This document shows positions 30,790 through 42,494 of a stretch of 64,000 bases of DNA, in pieces. Position 1 is the first letter of the stretch. Every line of letters starts with the position of its first letter. A program made the translations under genes and the position numbers. The notes beneath the pieces are model-generated. The model was not told the DNA's origin. It searched no databases and saw only the letters and a list, made by a program, of their open reading frames with translations. Source of the DNA: Synaphobranchus kaupii (Eukaryota; Chordata; Actinopteri; Anguilliformes; Synaphobranchidae); the NCBI GenBank assembly GCA_029718625.1, contig CM056389.1:20290597-20354596 (forward strand). Direction: 5' to 3'.

Positions 30790-30985
30790 AGTGTAGTATA
30801 ACGGTTTGGGGAACTGGGCTTGTACCTCAGAGGTTGCAGGTTTAAATCCAAGGTGAGGCACAGTTGTTGTACCCCTGGGCAAGGCACTTTTACCTGAATT
30901 TAAATATCCAGGTATAGTAATTGACCATGTAAAAATAAAGGCTGAATAAGATGCTCTGTGAAATGAGATATCATTCAGTGCTCTG
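30790..30985 (+). mobile_element. tRNA-derived SINE
   Basis: A-box-like TAGTATAACGG, B-box-like GGTTTAAATCC and the body words GGGCAAGGCACTTTTACC and AATATCCAGGTAT. Confidence 0.7.
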
Positions 30986-31623
30986 CTCAACAAAGTACCA
31001 TTGCTTTTTAGCTCATAATAGATAATGTTAGGATATGCACAGGGGCAAAACCGTTCCTAGATCATCACTCCTGCTCTGATAAGCTTTACGAATATAGGCC
31101 CTGATCTAGGATCAGTTTTCCCTGTTCGCTCATAATATGCAAGGCTAGGATATGGATGGGAAAGACTGATCCTTGATCAGCACTCCTGCTATGTGATGGC
31201 CGGCCCCGGTTTCCTCTCCATTTTCGGACAGCGTGGTAAAAGATCAGGATGGACCCACGGGGGGAAAGACTGGGGGTCTGCTCTGGCGGGGGGAGGAGGG
31301 GGGGCGTGTGTGTATCCCCAAACCTGCAACTGTGCTGTGATGTAATCCCCCACTGGGCAGTTTTAGGGTTTATTTTGGACCCGCTGTGGGGCAGGAGAAG
31401 GGGGCCCCGGGGGAGCGGAAAGCGCCAGAGATCACACCAGGTCAGGACCACAGAGACCGGGCCTCGCCAGGACAGAATGTTCTGGCAAAAAAATACGTCG
31501 CTACTGCATTGGCACAAACTGGCAGTGCGATAACATTTCACGGATAATTGAGCTTTCCCAAACATTAAGGCTCCCTCGGTTTATGGATCACCATCAGGGG
31601 GAAAAAACTGGGCTTGCCGACGA

Positions 31624-33590
31624 AATATGAACAGACAGTAAGACATTTAACCCACTCACACAATATGAACAGCCTATACATTTAACCCACTCACACAATA
31701 TGAACAGCCAATACATTTAACCCACTCACACAATATGAACAGCCTATACATTTAACCCACTCACACAATATGAACAGCCTATACATTTAACCCACTCACA
31801 CAATATGAACAGCCTATACATTTAACCTACTCACACAATATGAACAGCCTATACATTTAACCCACTCACACAATATGAACAGCCTATGCATTTAACCCAC
31901 TCACACAATATGAACAGCCTATACATTTAACCCACTCACACAATATGAACAGCCTATACATTTAACCCACTCACACAATATGAACAGCCTATACATTTAA
32001 CCCACTCACACAATATGAACAGCCTATACATTTAACCCACTCACACAATATGAACAGCCTATACATTTAACCCACTCACACAATATGAACAGCCTATACA
32101 TTTAACCCACTCACACAATATGAACAGCCTATACATTTAACCCACTCACACAACATGAACAGCCTATACATTTAACCCACTCACACAATATGAACAGCCT
32201 ATACATTTAACCCACTCACACAATATGAACAGCCAATACATTTAACCCACTCACACAATATGAACAGCCTATACATTTAACCCACTCACACAATATGAAC
32301 AGCCTATACATTTAACCCACTCACACAATATGAACAGCCTATACATTTAACCCACTCACACAATATGAACAGCCTATACATTTAACCCACTCACACAATA
32401 TGAACAGCCAATACATTTAACCCACTCACACAATATGAACAGCCTATACATTTAACCCACTCACACAATATGAACAGCCTATACATTTAACCCACTCACA
32501 CAATATGAACAGCCTATACATTTAACCCACTCACACAATATGAACAGCCTATACATTTAACCCACTCACACAATATGAACAGCCTATACATTTAACCCAC
32601 TCACACAATATGAACAGCCAATACATTTAACCCACTCACACAATATGAACAGCCTATACATTTAACCCACTCACACAATATGAACAGCCTATACATTTAA
32701 CCCACTCACACAATATGAACAGCCTATACATTTAACCCACTCACACAATATGAACAGCCTATACATTTAACCCACTCACACAATATGAACAGCCTATACA
32801 TTTAACCCACTCACACAATATGAACAGCCTATACATTTAACCCACTCACACAATATGTACAGACTATACATTTAACGCACTCACACAATATGAACAGACT
32901 ATACATTTAACCCACTCACACAATAGGAACAGCCTATACATTTAACCCACTCACACAATATGAACAGCCTATACATTTAACCCACTCACACAATATGAAC
33001 AGACTATACATTTAACCCACTCACACAATATGAACAGCCTATACATTTAACCTACTCACACAATATGAACAGCCTATACATTTAACCCACTCACACAATA
33101 TGAACAGCCAATGCATTTAACCCACTCACACAATATGAACAGACTATACATTTAATCCACTCACACAATATGAACAGCCTATACATTTAACCCACTCACA
33201 CAATATGAATAGACTAAAATACTTAACCCACTCACACAATATGAACAGCCAATACATTTAACCCACTCACACAATATGAACAGCCTATACATTTAACCCA
33301 CTCACACAATATGAACAGCCTATACATTTAACCCACTCACACAATATGAACAGACTATACATTTAACCCACTCAAACAGTATGAACAGCCTATACATTTA
33401 ACCCACTCACACAATATGAACAGCCTAAACACTTAACCCACTCACACAATATGAACAGCCTATACACTTAACCCACTCACACAATATGAACAGACTAAAA
33501 CACCTAACCCACTCACACAATATGAACAGACTAAAACACTTAACCCACTCACACAATATGAACGGACAAGAAGGCACTTAACCACCCAGA
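31624..33590. repeat. 35-bp satellite-like array, about 56 copies
   Basis: The unit is TTTAACCCACTCACACAATA then TGAACAGCCTATACA. From about 31650 to 32850 the copies are almost identical; a CCAATACA variant recurs at multiples of 35 bp (31706, 32231, 32406, 32616). From 32855 on, copies diverge, which is typical of an array edge. There are no unique spacers, so this is not a CRISPR. Not coding. Confidence 0.97.
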
Positions 33591-33838
33591 CAAGTTTACA
33601 ACCTGCTTTGTGGAATGTGAGGTAGTAATATTAAGGTTTGTTAGAAACATACATTTCTTATATAAGAAAGATGAGAATACATAATGAACCGTCTTTTCAG
33701 CCCATCCAGGATCGTCATCCACCTACAGCGCAAAGCAGAGATCCGCAGGCTCCACCCACTTCACTGTCAATCCTCACTTAAACAGCCAATGGCAACTACA
33801 GCGAGTAATGACAACCACTAAGGAATAACAAGGCTTGT

Positions 33839-34005
33839 GGGGGGGTTTACTACGAAGCACTCATCACTGAGTTAGCTGTGTAGCTGCAGTGAGTAAAACC
33901 CGGAACCCCTCCAAATCTGGAACATGGACCGATGTAAAAACAGCTGTTCCGGGTTTTACTGAGTGCAGTTATTCAGCTAACTCAGTAATCCTGCTTCATC
34001 GTAAT
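33839..34005. mobile_element. Palindromic MITE, copy 1
   Basis: The left half contains CACTGAGTTAGCTG and GAGTAAAACCCGGAACC; the right half is its reverse complement with GGTTTTACTGAGTGCAGTTA and TAACTCAGTAATCCTGCTTC. The right end runs into a C-run. Confidence 0.75.
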
Positions 34006-34019
34006 CCCCCCCCCCCCCC

Positions 34020-34146
34020 CCCGCATTGAGTGCGTGTGAGTGCGAGTTTTTGTGTGTAGCCTATGTGTGTGTGTATGAGTATGTGTGTTTCTAGGTGTAT
34101 TCATGTTTTTGTGTATATGTGTGTTTTTGTGTGTATGCGAGTTTAT

Positions 34147-34183
<37 letters not shown>

Positions 34184-34185
34184 AT
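34020..34185. repeat. GT-rich microsatellite
   Basis: Imperfect TGTGTTTTTGTGTG units ending in (GT)n at 34150-34181. Confidence 0.85.
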
Positions 34186-34317
34186 AGTAACGGGTGCAGT
34201 GTTCTGACTGCAGCAGAAGAGTGTTGGTTTAGAGACCTTCCAGCTGCCCCAGCTTATCACAGTGGGCTCTCAAAGTGAAACCACACATGTGTTTGTCTCC
34301 TCTGCAGCTGTGGTGAA

Positions 34318-34878
34318 CCCCCCCCCCCCTCCCCTCTCTCCCCCCCCCCCCCCGCCTCCCCTCTCTCTCCCCCCCCCGCCTCCCCTCTCTCTCTCCCCCC
34401 CCGCCTCCCCTCTCTCTCCCCCCCCGCCTCCCCTCTCTCTCCCCCCCCCCGCCTCCCCTCTCTCTCCCCCCCCCCCGCCTCCCCTCTCTCTCCCCCCCGC
34501 CTCCCCTCTCTCTCCCCCCCCTCCCCTCTCTCTCCCCCCCCGCCTCCCCTCTCCCCCCCCCCCGCCTCCCCTCTCTCCCCCCCCCGCCTCCCCTCTCTCC
34601 CCCCCCCGCCTCCCCTCTCTCCCCCCCCCCGCCTCCCCTCTCTCTCCCCCCCCGCCTCCCCTCTCTCCCCCCCCCGCCTCCCCTCTCTCCCCCCCCCGCC
34701 TCCCCTCTCTCCCCCCCCCGCCTCCCCTCTCTCTCCCCCCCCGCCTCCCCTCTCTCTCCCCCCCCCGCCTCCCCTCTCTCTCCCCCCCCGCCTCCCCTCT
34801 CTCTCCCCCCCCGCCTCCCCTCTCTCTCCCCCCCCGCCTCCCCTCTCTCTCCCCCCCCGCCTCCCCTCTCTCTCCCCG
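34318..34878. repeat. C-rich minisatellite (CCGCCTCCCCTCTCTCCCCCC units)
   Basis: About 25 units of 20-24 bp built from CGCCTCCCCTCTCTC and a C-run of 6-11. The plus strand is pure pyrimidine apart from one G per unit; the minus strand is (G)6-11 runs spaced by GAGAG. Proline/leucine/serine and Gly/Arg/Glu ORFs across it are repeat artefacts. Confidence 0.97.
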
Positions 34879-35557
34879 CTCTTACTCACTCCAGCTGAGA
34901 GCAGGTGGCACTGGGGTGGCTTCTCCAAACAGCACTCCTGTGTGACAGAGTCAGGCTGCTGGGTACAGCTACAACTCCGCCCCTACAACTTTCACCATGT
35001 GACTCATCCTGAAACAGGACACACATGTACACAGATACTCCAATACACTCCTACACATACACAGATACTCCCACACACACGCACACACACACACACACAC
35101 ACACCGTTTTTTCTTTTTCACCGTCAACACACTGCCGTTCTTACGCCAGATATCACCGTCGCCGCTGCCGACCGAACACCATAACGACCCCGTCACCATA
35201 ACGACCCCAGTCAGACCCCTCCCTCTCCCGTTACCGTGCAGAGTGTGAGCGGCTCATTTTCACCAGACTCATCACACGATTCCCAGCATTCTGTGCGAGG
35301 CCTGCCCGTGCCAGCTGCACCAGGCCAGCTGCTGGTGCTTTAGCCTGAGGGGGAACGCCAAACGCCCCGGGAACGGGCCCTGAGGACGGGGTCTGGTTCC
35401 CCACAGAGGGGAGCAGGTCGGGGGTCAGGGGTGAAAGTGTCTCTTTATACACAGCATGTGCTGCTGGGCTTTGTGACCCTCTACAGGCCCCCATTTCGCC
35501 AAATTTAAAACAGTCAGATTTAGGGGTTTATCCCTTATCCAGCTGCATAAAGGTTCA

Positions 35558-35745
35558 GGCAACAGGGTGGCAGTATGGTATAATAGGTAGGGAACTGGGC
35601 CTATACCCCAAAGGTTGCAGGTTCGATTCCAAGGTAGGACACTGCCGTTATACTTGAGCAAAGGTGCTTAACCTGAATTGCGTCAGTATATATCCAGCTG
35701 TAAAAATGGGTACTATGTGAAAATGCAAAAAGTAGTTTTCTTAAT
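35558..35745 (+). mobile_element. tRNA-derived SINE
   Basis: TGGTATAATAGGTAGGGAAC (A box), GGTTGCAGGTTCGATTCC (B box) and tail words TGCTTAACCTGAATTG and TATATCCAGCTGTA. Confidence 0.75.
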
Positions 35746-36183
35746 AGCAGTAATATAATAGCATACCGAAGGCGGCTTCGGCCAAAGTGTTTGTACTTAA
35801 TCCTTTCCTTGCGTTTAATAAAATTCAAAAAGTCATTAAGATCACAGCTCACAACTCAAAAACTCACAACTCATTCGCATTCATGCGATTTCACATCCGA
35901 CTAAATATTTCCCACGTATTACATGAGAAATGACACACTAAAGGTACGGTTCTTCAGGTCAGTAGCTGTGCTCTCTCAGTGTCAGTGCCGGTGTGAAACT
36001 GCGTCTTGAAAGCTGGTGGCGGGAGGGTCAGCAGATGGGTGAGACGCTTATTAGCCGCATTTTCAAGCTCTGGTGAAGAGGAGGAATGCGAAGCACGTCT
36101 GCATGAGACCACTGAAGACTCCCCCAGCAAAGCATCTCTCCGTCTCCCTCTCTCCCCCTCTCCCCCTCTCGCTGTCTCTCTCT

Positions 36184-36290
36184 CAAATTCAAATAAGCCT
36201 TATTGGCATTGCAAGGGTACATTTACATTGCCAAAGCATATACTGACACAACAAACAGATAACAGACCAGCAATAGCAAACTGAAGGACA
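36184..36290 (-). mobile_element. LINE 3' tail, reverse orientation
   Basis: CAAATTCAAATAAGCCTTAT followed by TGGCATTGCAAGGGTACA is the reverse of a common fish retrotransposon 3' end, abutting a CT tract. No coding part. Confidence 0.5.
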
Positions 36291-36299
36291 GTAAACGCA

Positions 36300-36640
36300 C
36301 ACACGGTCGTCTTCTGTGACCACTCTCTTTCTCTTCCTTTCACACTCCCTCCTTTTCTCACCCTACCGCCAGTCCCCCTCTCATTCTCTTTCTTCACCAC
36401 CTCCCCTTTTCTCTCTGTTTATCTCTCTCCCTTTATCTCTCTTCCCACCATTACGTTTATATCCTCTTCCTTTCTCAGTGTCTATCACACCGCCTTTTCT
36501 CACTCTGCTATGATTCTCTCACTGATACGCCATCTCTCTCTCTCTCCATCTTTCTCCCGCCCTCTCTCCGTCTCTTTCTTTCTCCTTCCACCTCTCTATC
36601 TATCTACCTCTCTCATCCATCCAACAGCTGTTGAAACTCT
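36300..36640. repeat. Pyrimidine-rich low-complexity region
   Basis: CT- and CCTT-rich text without fixed unit; open frames here are compositional. Confidence 0.7.
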
Positions 36641-36735
36641 CTGCAGTGATACACTTATAATGGGAAACAGACAGGGGAAGATTCCTTCATTGCCCACAAT
36701 GTTACTACTGTATGATATGGTAGGCTGCTCCTGGC

Positions 36736-37259
36736 CTAAACGTTGAGGTGACGTTGTGAGAAGCATTCAGCCCAGACAGGCAGAGGGGTCTAAACGTTGA
36801 GGTAACGTTGTGAGAAAGGCGCAGCTCGGACAGGCAGAGGGGTCTAAACGTTGAGGTAATGTTGTGAGAAACATTCAGCTCACACAGTCAGAAGGGTCTA
36901 AACGTTGAAGCAATGTTGTGAGAAAAGCATAGCTCAGGTGGCTCAGACAGGCAGAGGGGTCTAAATGTTGAGGTAACGTTGTGAGAAAAGCGCAGCTCGG
37001 ACAGGCAGAGAGGTCTAAATGTTGAGGTAACGTTGTGAGAAAAGCATAGCTCAGACAGGCAGAGGGGTCTAAACGTTGAGGTAACGTTGTGAGAAAAGCG
37101 CAGCTCGGACAGGCAGAGAGGTCTAAATGTTGAGGTAACGTTGTGAGAAAAGCATAGCTCAGACAGGCAGAGGGGTCTAAACGTTGAGGTAACGTTGTGA
37201 GAAAAGCGCAGCTCGGACAGGCAGAGGGGTCTAAACGTTGAGGTAACCTTGCAAGAAAG
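36736..37259. repeat. 54-bp minisatellite, about 9.7 copies
   Basis: The unit is CTAAACGTTGAGGTAACGTT then GTGAGAAAAGCGCAGCTCGG and ACAGGCAGAGGGGT. Two variants (CGCAGCTCGG and CATAGCTCAG) alternate in the middle. As 54 is 18 codons, a minus-strand frame with an 18-residue repeat stays open; this is incidental. Confidence 0.95.
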
Positions 37260-37838
37260 ATGAGCACCTCTTTAAGGACACACTGATCATCATGATCCCC
37301 CCCCTTAGCTATCCGGCCAACTCTGTCAAACGCCGTCAAAACGTTTCTGTGATGCTCTAGTAATATTTCTCGCCGTCTCAACATCAGAGCAGCCCTGCCA
37401 TTAAACTGTGTGTTATCAGACCCACCCTCTCCACAGAAACACAGCAGAATAAAGCCTGTTATTACAAAGCTTTGTTCAGATACTCACGACTCCTCTCAAT
37501 TCAATAATGGCAACAATTCATGTTGTTCCCTGATACAATGGAGGCAAGACACAAGCTACATCACATATTACACATCGAGCGTGAGAAGCAGGTGACAAGT
37601 GAAAAGGTTACCGGGGCGGTTAACTCCCATCGGGAGTAAAGGAGCTATCTTACGCTTCATAAGTAAGTAAGTGAGTAAAAACACGTCTGTTATGGGGGAA
37701 GAAGGTTTCCCTGTGATTAGGAGTCCCGCTGAAGTAAGACTGACGTTTGGGTTTCAAAAGCGTCCCTGAGGACAGAGGGTTATGAGCCAGAGAAGGTGGT
37801 CCTCTGCCGAAAACGGCGGCGGTCTTTGGGCAACCTAC

Positions 37839-38028
37839 CGTCCAGAATGGAGGGCCTCCTCTTGGAGTGAATCTTTTTGAACTTCCCGCGAAAGTCGCTG
37901 GCGGAAAACAGGTCCACGGGCAGGCTGCCGATCCGCACGAGTATCACATCGTCCTGGCCCTCGCCGCATTCCGCAATGATCCCGGCCGCCACGCCGCCAC
38001 CCGTGCCCCGGAGCTCATCGGAGGACAT
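37839..38028 (-). CDS. Candidate alternative first coding exon of fry
   Basis: On the minus strand an ATG at 38028 opens 63 codons: MSSDELRGTG, a Gly/Ala-rich stretch, then a well-composed segment with DDVILVRIGSLPVDLF, SASDFRGKFKKIHSKRRPS and ILD. It ends with one base before a strong donor GTAGGT at 37838. The composition is protein-like and CpG-rich, unlike the surrounding repeats. The donor phase (1) equals that of fry exon 1, so splicing to exon 2 would be in frame. No other gene on this strand in the window could supply a partner except fry. That it belongs to fry is inference; it could instead be the first exon of a separate small gene. I do not recognise the peptide. Just upstream of the ATG is a pyrimidine tract without a clear AG acceptor, which favours a first exon. 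Confidence 0.55.
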
Positions 38029-38107
38029 ATCCAAAAAAAAAGAGGGGGGGGAACGCGGTACCCTAAGACTCAGTCAATCCGTCTGTGGGTGCAGCATCCA
38101 GGCAGAG

Positions 38108-38135
38108 AGAGAGAGAGAGAAAGAGAGAGAGAGCC
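38108..38135. repeat. GA microsatellite upstream of the candidate exon
   Basis: (GA)n with one AA interruption. A second GA tract lies at 38397-38424. Confidence 0.9.
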
Positions 38136-39841
38136 TCTCCTTTTAGGCAAGTTTGTTCTCTGCCCCTAGCTGTTCTGTTCTTTCCGTATGCTTCTTCTCT
38201 CTTTTTCCTCCTTCCCTTGTTCTTGTCGTCCTCTCGGCGGGGCTGAGTGAGGGGATCCGAGGAGAGAGCAGCCCGGCGCAGAGGCTCCGCTGCCGTCAGA
38301 GTCTCTCACACTTGTCAGGGCAGTTTAGCCAGTTGCAGAAGCGTGTGTGAATCAGTCAGGTATAGAGTTACTGCCCCTCCCCTTTCCAGCAGAACGGAGA
38401 GAGAGAGAGAGAGAGAGAGAGAGCCTGACCACAGTGAGAGGGAAATGGAGAGTGAGATTGAGGGAGAGTAGCACATGCTGGATAAAACACACACCCACAC
38501 ACACGCACACACACACCCTCTATCTCACACACACACACCCCCTCTATCACTTTCACCCTCTCTTCTCTGACTCTCAAACTTTCCCTTTCTCTTCAACTCT
38601 TTCAAACAAAATAACAAAAACAACTGAATGCCAGCCTACCATTGAAAAGCATCATAAATGCATCCATTAACAGCCAGTAGATGATAAGCACGTTTCGAGT
38701 TCCTTTATAAATGTATTCAATAACAAACAATTGTGTTATTGTAATGACTGGTAACGGCAGTCTTGTAAGCAAAGTCACTGTAAACCATATTAATCAAATC
38801 ATCGCCCTTATTCACTGCAGAAGGAACAAATATTTGAAGGCTTAACTGAATTTGACACAGTGGAGCAGTGTGTGAGCGGAGCAGAATGTGGTTACTGTGG
38901 TCTTTAGTGACCCCATGCTAAATCTCTCTCTCTCTCTATCTCTCTCTCTCTCTCCCTCTGTTCTCCATACCTCCCTCCCTCCCTCCCCCCTCATCTCCCT
39001 CTCTCCAGAGGACACGGGGTGGAAGACCGGGGTAAACTCATTAAGGCTCCTGGAGAGACTGAGAGGCGAGGCGCTGGTCTCACTGCAGGGTCCAGTCTGA
39101 GCCACAAGGGGAGGAGTAAAGGTGTTTCCCGCCTTTAATGTTCCAGCTGATATGGAGGGCTGTGGGAGGAGGAGGAAGTAAAAGCTACTGTCCTTTACCA
39201 CTCTGAGCTGGGGGAGTTTTGAGGAGGCGAAGTGGGAACGCCCTTCCCTGTCCCACTCCATCCCTCCCTCCCCCACTCTCTCTCTCTCTCTCCTTTCTCT
39301 CTCTCTATCCCTCCCTTCCTCTCTGTGCCGTGGACCTGAGAGGCAGTTCCAGGACGGCCCGGGAACAGGCAGAAACGGCGCTAAACTGGGCCGTTTATAA
39401 GTGGGCCGTAGGGACGGTGGCTCCCGCAGAAACACACGTCTCTGCCTCTGGCCTGTGACTCACACTGTTTTAATCTGAACGCCACACTGGGACACAGAGC
39501 TAAAAAAAACCAGACAGGGACAAGAAGGCACTTCTCACTCACCCCCCCCCCCCCCCCCCCCCAGATACGCCACTTCTCTCAGGCCACACAGAGACGACCG
39601 TCAGCTGAGCGGAGAGCGCACAAGTGCACCCCAGTGAGGTTTCCCATCTGTACCTTGATCCTGTCTGGAGATCATTTATCCAGCATGCACAAAATACTAT
39701 AAAAACTTTTATAGCATTTCCACAAGAATGTGCTGAATAACAATGTTGTAGCAACGTTTTTACAACATTTTGTGCTTTTTCTTTCCTTTTTTATAACCAC
39801 CCCCCCCCCTCCCCTCGCCCCAAACCACAACTTTCCAGCCA

Positions 39842-39922
39842 TGGGGCGGCAGTGTAGTATAATGGTTAAGGAACTGGGTTTGTAACCGAAAGGTTGCAGG
39901 TTCGATTCCCAGGTAGGACACC
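39842..39922 (+). mobile_element. tRNA-derived SINE head
   Basis: GTGTAGTATAATGGTTAAGG (A box) and GGTTGCAGGTTCGATTCCC (near-perfect B box). The body is missing after the CCCAGGTAGGACACC words. Not a functional tRNA: no cloverleaf acceptor pairing. Confidence 0.75.
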
Positions 39923-40557
39923 CACACACACACAGTTCTTGTTTTTTTCCCCTGTAGGAAAACATTTTTAAAGACAAAATCGGGTCAAGAACACAATGTT
40001 TTCTGCAGATTCCGTGACCCAAAAAAAAGTCTTTTTTTTTTTTTTTTACTATTTAAAGACGTGAAATTACAAAGAGCTCCAGGGGCTGAGGTGCGCCCTG
40101 AGATAAGCCCCGCCCCCTTGTGGGCCTGACGTCGGAACGCTGATACCCAGCCTGAGGAGGGAGAATGGCTGTTTATACTCCACATTGTTCTGGCTTCAGT
40201 GAGCCCTATTAAAAACAACTCGCTCTTCCCCTCCCCTACGTGACCTAAAGCACACAGGCGTAACCAGGCCACGCCCAAACAGCCAGTGTTTCCTCATAAA
40301 CAGCACCCCTCCTAACCCCGCCCGCGCCCCTTGAAGCTGGGTGCTCTCTCTGACCTGTTACCCGTTACCTGACTGTGCCCCCTGTTCTCCTCAAAGAAAC
40401 TCAGAGAAACAGACACAGGTAAGCGAGCTGGGAACTCGACGCTCGTTTGTCGAGACGATCCGGGGAATCAAAGTGTGTTGGGAGTTCACGGGATCGTACG
40501 GCCAATCAGATGTAGGCGTGATTAGGCAGCCAGGCATAGGCCAGCCAACAGGGTTAA

Positions 40558-41234
40558 AGGGATAGTTCGGAATTTTGGACATAATGTCTCAATTACGATT
40601 TACCCATGATGTAGTTGATTGATGGAAACCATTTTCAGCTAATTCCATGCTGTCCCTTCTTTTGGACATACACACCGGTAACCGGTAGCATCCACTACCA
40701 AACGCACTTAAACACTCCACAGTGCACCCAAAGCAAATAAAATACGATGACAGTCTATCGGGGTTATTTTGAGTGTTTATACCATCATCAAGTCAAACTA
40801 TCGTTGAATCCTTTACTTTGTGCAGACCTATATTCTCTGTGGAAGTACAGCGGCGGAGCGAATGTGGCCATTGCAACTTGTTGCTCTTCTTTGTTGTTGT
40901 AGTCCACCAGTGCCGGCACTACATTCGTAGGTAATGTAAAGTATCGCTCCGCCGATTCAACGATAGTTTGACTTAAAAAATGATGGTATAAACTCTCTAA
41001 ATAACCCCGATAGACTGTCGTCGTATTTTATTTGCTTTGGGTGCACTGTGGAGTGTTTAAGTGCGTTTGGTAGTGGATGCTACCGGTTACCTTAGAGTTG
41101 CGCTAGCATTAGCAACGTGTGTATGTCCAAAAGAAGGGACAGCATGGAATTAGCAGAAAATGGTTTTCATCAATCAACTACATCATGGGTAAGTCGTAAT
41201 TGAGACATTATGTCCAAACTTCCGAACTATCCCT
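40558..41234. mobile_element. Long-inverted-repeat element, copy 2
   Basis: Same family as 13768-14509, TTAA on both sides. The right arm lacks about 45 bp next to the spacer (it jumps from CGCTCCGCCG to ATTCAACGATAG). Confidence 0.85.
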
Positions 41235-42244
41235 TTAACAGCCATAGTCTTTTGGAAAATGTATGACACTGTGAACTCTGTGAAAAAAAAAGGAAGGCCA
41301 GAGAAATGCAGCTAAATTCTCCACCCAGGGGACAAAAGGCACTGACATCACACATGGAGTGATGATTTTATAAACTCATCACTCATCACTGTTTACTGAT
41401 CCATAATCCACCTGTACCTCAGAACTGACCCATAATGCACCCGTGCTTCAGAACGGACCACAATGCACCTGTCCCACATAACTGACCCATAGTGCACCTG
41501 TCCAAACAGCCTCGGGCCACAGTCTCTCAATCAACAAGTGCCCTTAACTCTGACTTACACACAAAAAGCAATTGTGACCTTTTCAAACCCAGTTTGACGA
41601 GTTAATTTTGCTCATAGCCGAACGACCCAAGACTTGTTTGTGAAGTTTAAATGTAAGCGCGACCTTAACTGCGGCATTTTACTATGAGTCACCGTTAAGG
41701 AAAGACAATGACCGAATCCAGCCCGACGTCTCTAGAAAGGACAAGAATAGCAGACACACAAAAAAGAACACAGACACAAAACAATGCTCAGATCCACATT
41801 AAACGCATACGCACACACTCATACAGATAAAAACACACATGTGCACATGCACACACACATACACACACACACACACTTCCATCAGCAAGGCTAGAAGGCC
41901 CGTGTACTATAACTGTATGCAGGTCCTCACAAAAACACGGCTGCGAACAAAAAGCAGAAAAATGGGTCAAATGCAGGACACACTCCAGCCGAACAACACC
42001 TGCGCTCTCACCCACAAGCCCGAGTCTGGCGCTCGTTATCATACCTGACCTACATTCAGTCGGGATTTAAGAGCAGAAAGCCACACGCCACATCAAAAAC
42101 ACATGTCATGTATTCAAATACAACAACATCTATGGTATCGTGTTTTCAAAAGAGCTCAGATAATTGTACAGGTGATCATATTCTATAATATCACATACAT
42201 AATAATAATAATGATATTATATATGATCCACTAATGAATGGGGA

Positions 42245-42300
42245 GGTATAAACTGGGCTTGTACCTCAAAGGTTGTGGGTTTGAATCCCAGGAGGGATTA
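42245..42300 (+). mobile_element. SINE fragment
   Basis: ACTGGGCTTGTACCTCAAAG and TTTGAATCCCAGGAG, the B-box region only. Confidence 0.55.
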
Positions 42301-42494
42301 ACACCTAGACACAAGTCCAAAATGAGTGGAGTGGCCACGTTGGAACAGGTACATCTTAGATTCAATTAAAAAAATGTATTAAAATTAATTATCTTGGTCT
42401 GTGATGTCTTAAAGGCATTTACTGAAGAAAATGACCCAATTTGAAATAGCAAAAAATCAAAAAGTAATTTCTGGTTATGATGTAATGATATTAT

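Larger units (their letters stand above)
25865..37838. other. Region upstream of fry exon 1, repeats only
   Basis: If the exon at 37839-38028 belongs to fry, this is an alternative first intron; otherwise it is intergenic. It holds a transposon with GTGTCC-type ends (27571-28074), a composite of the same family (30098-30756), a SINE (30790-30985), the 35-bp array (31624-33590), a palindromic element (33839-34005), the C-rich array (34318-34878), a SINE (35558-35745) and the 54-bp array (36736-37259). Stretches 26600-27560, 28080-28860 and 29600-30090 show nothing I recognise. Confidence 0.6.

Noticed and set aside
31624..33590. CRISPR-like or telomere-like array
   Set aside because: The units are contiguous without unique spacers, and the TTTAACCC word occurs once per 35-bp unit rather than as TTAGGG repeats.
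34257..34945. Two ORFs over 220 codons (Pro/Leu/Ser-rich plus, Gly/Arg/Glu-rich minus)
   Set aside because: Pure product of the C-rich tandem array; no start context, domain or splice evidence.
36875..37384. 169-codon minus-strand repeat protein
   Set aside because: The frame is open because the 54-bp unit is divisible by three; kept only as a low-interest finding.
37780..37838. Extension of the 37839-38028 ORF through the donor
   Set aside because: The frame stays open to 37780, but GTAGGT is a strong donor and the downstream part (LPKDRRRFRQRTTFSGS) looks compositional. An unspliced small protein remains a lesser possibility.
38842..39435. 197-codon minus-strand ORF
   Set aside because: Low-complexity Arg/Glu/Gly text from CT tracts and no recognisable domain.
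39842..39922. tRNA gene
   Set aside because: The A and B boxes are good but there is no complete cloverleaf or acceptor stem; several copies across the window share the same flank, so it is a SINE.
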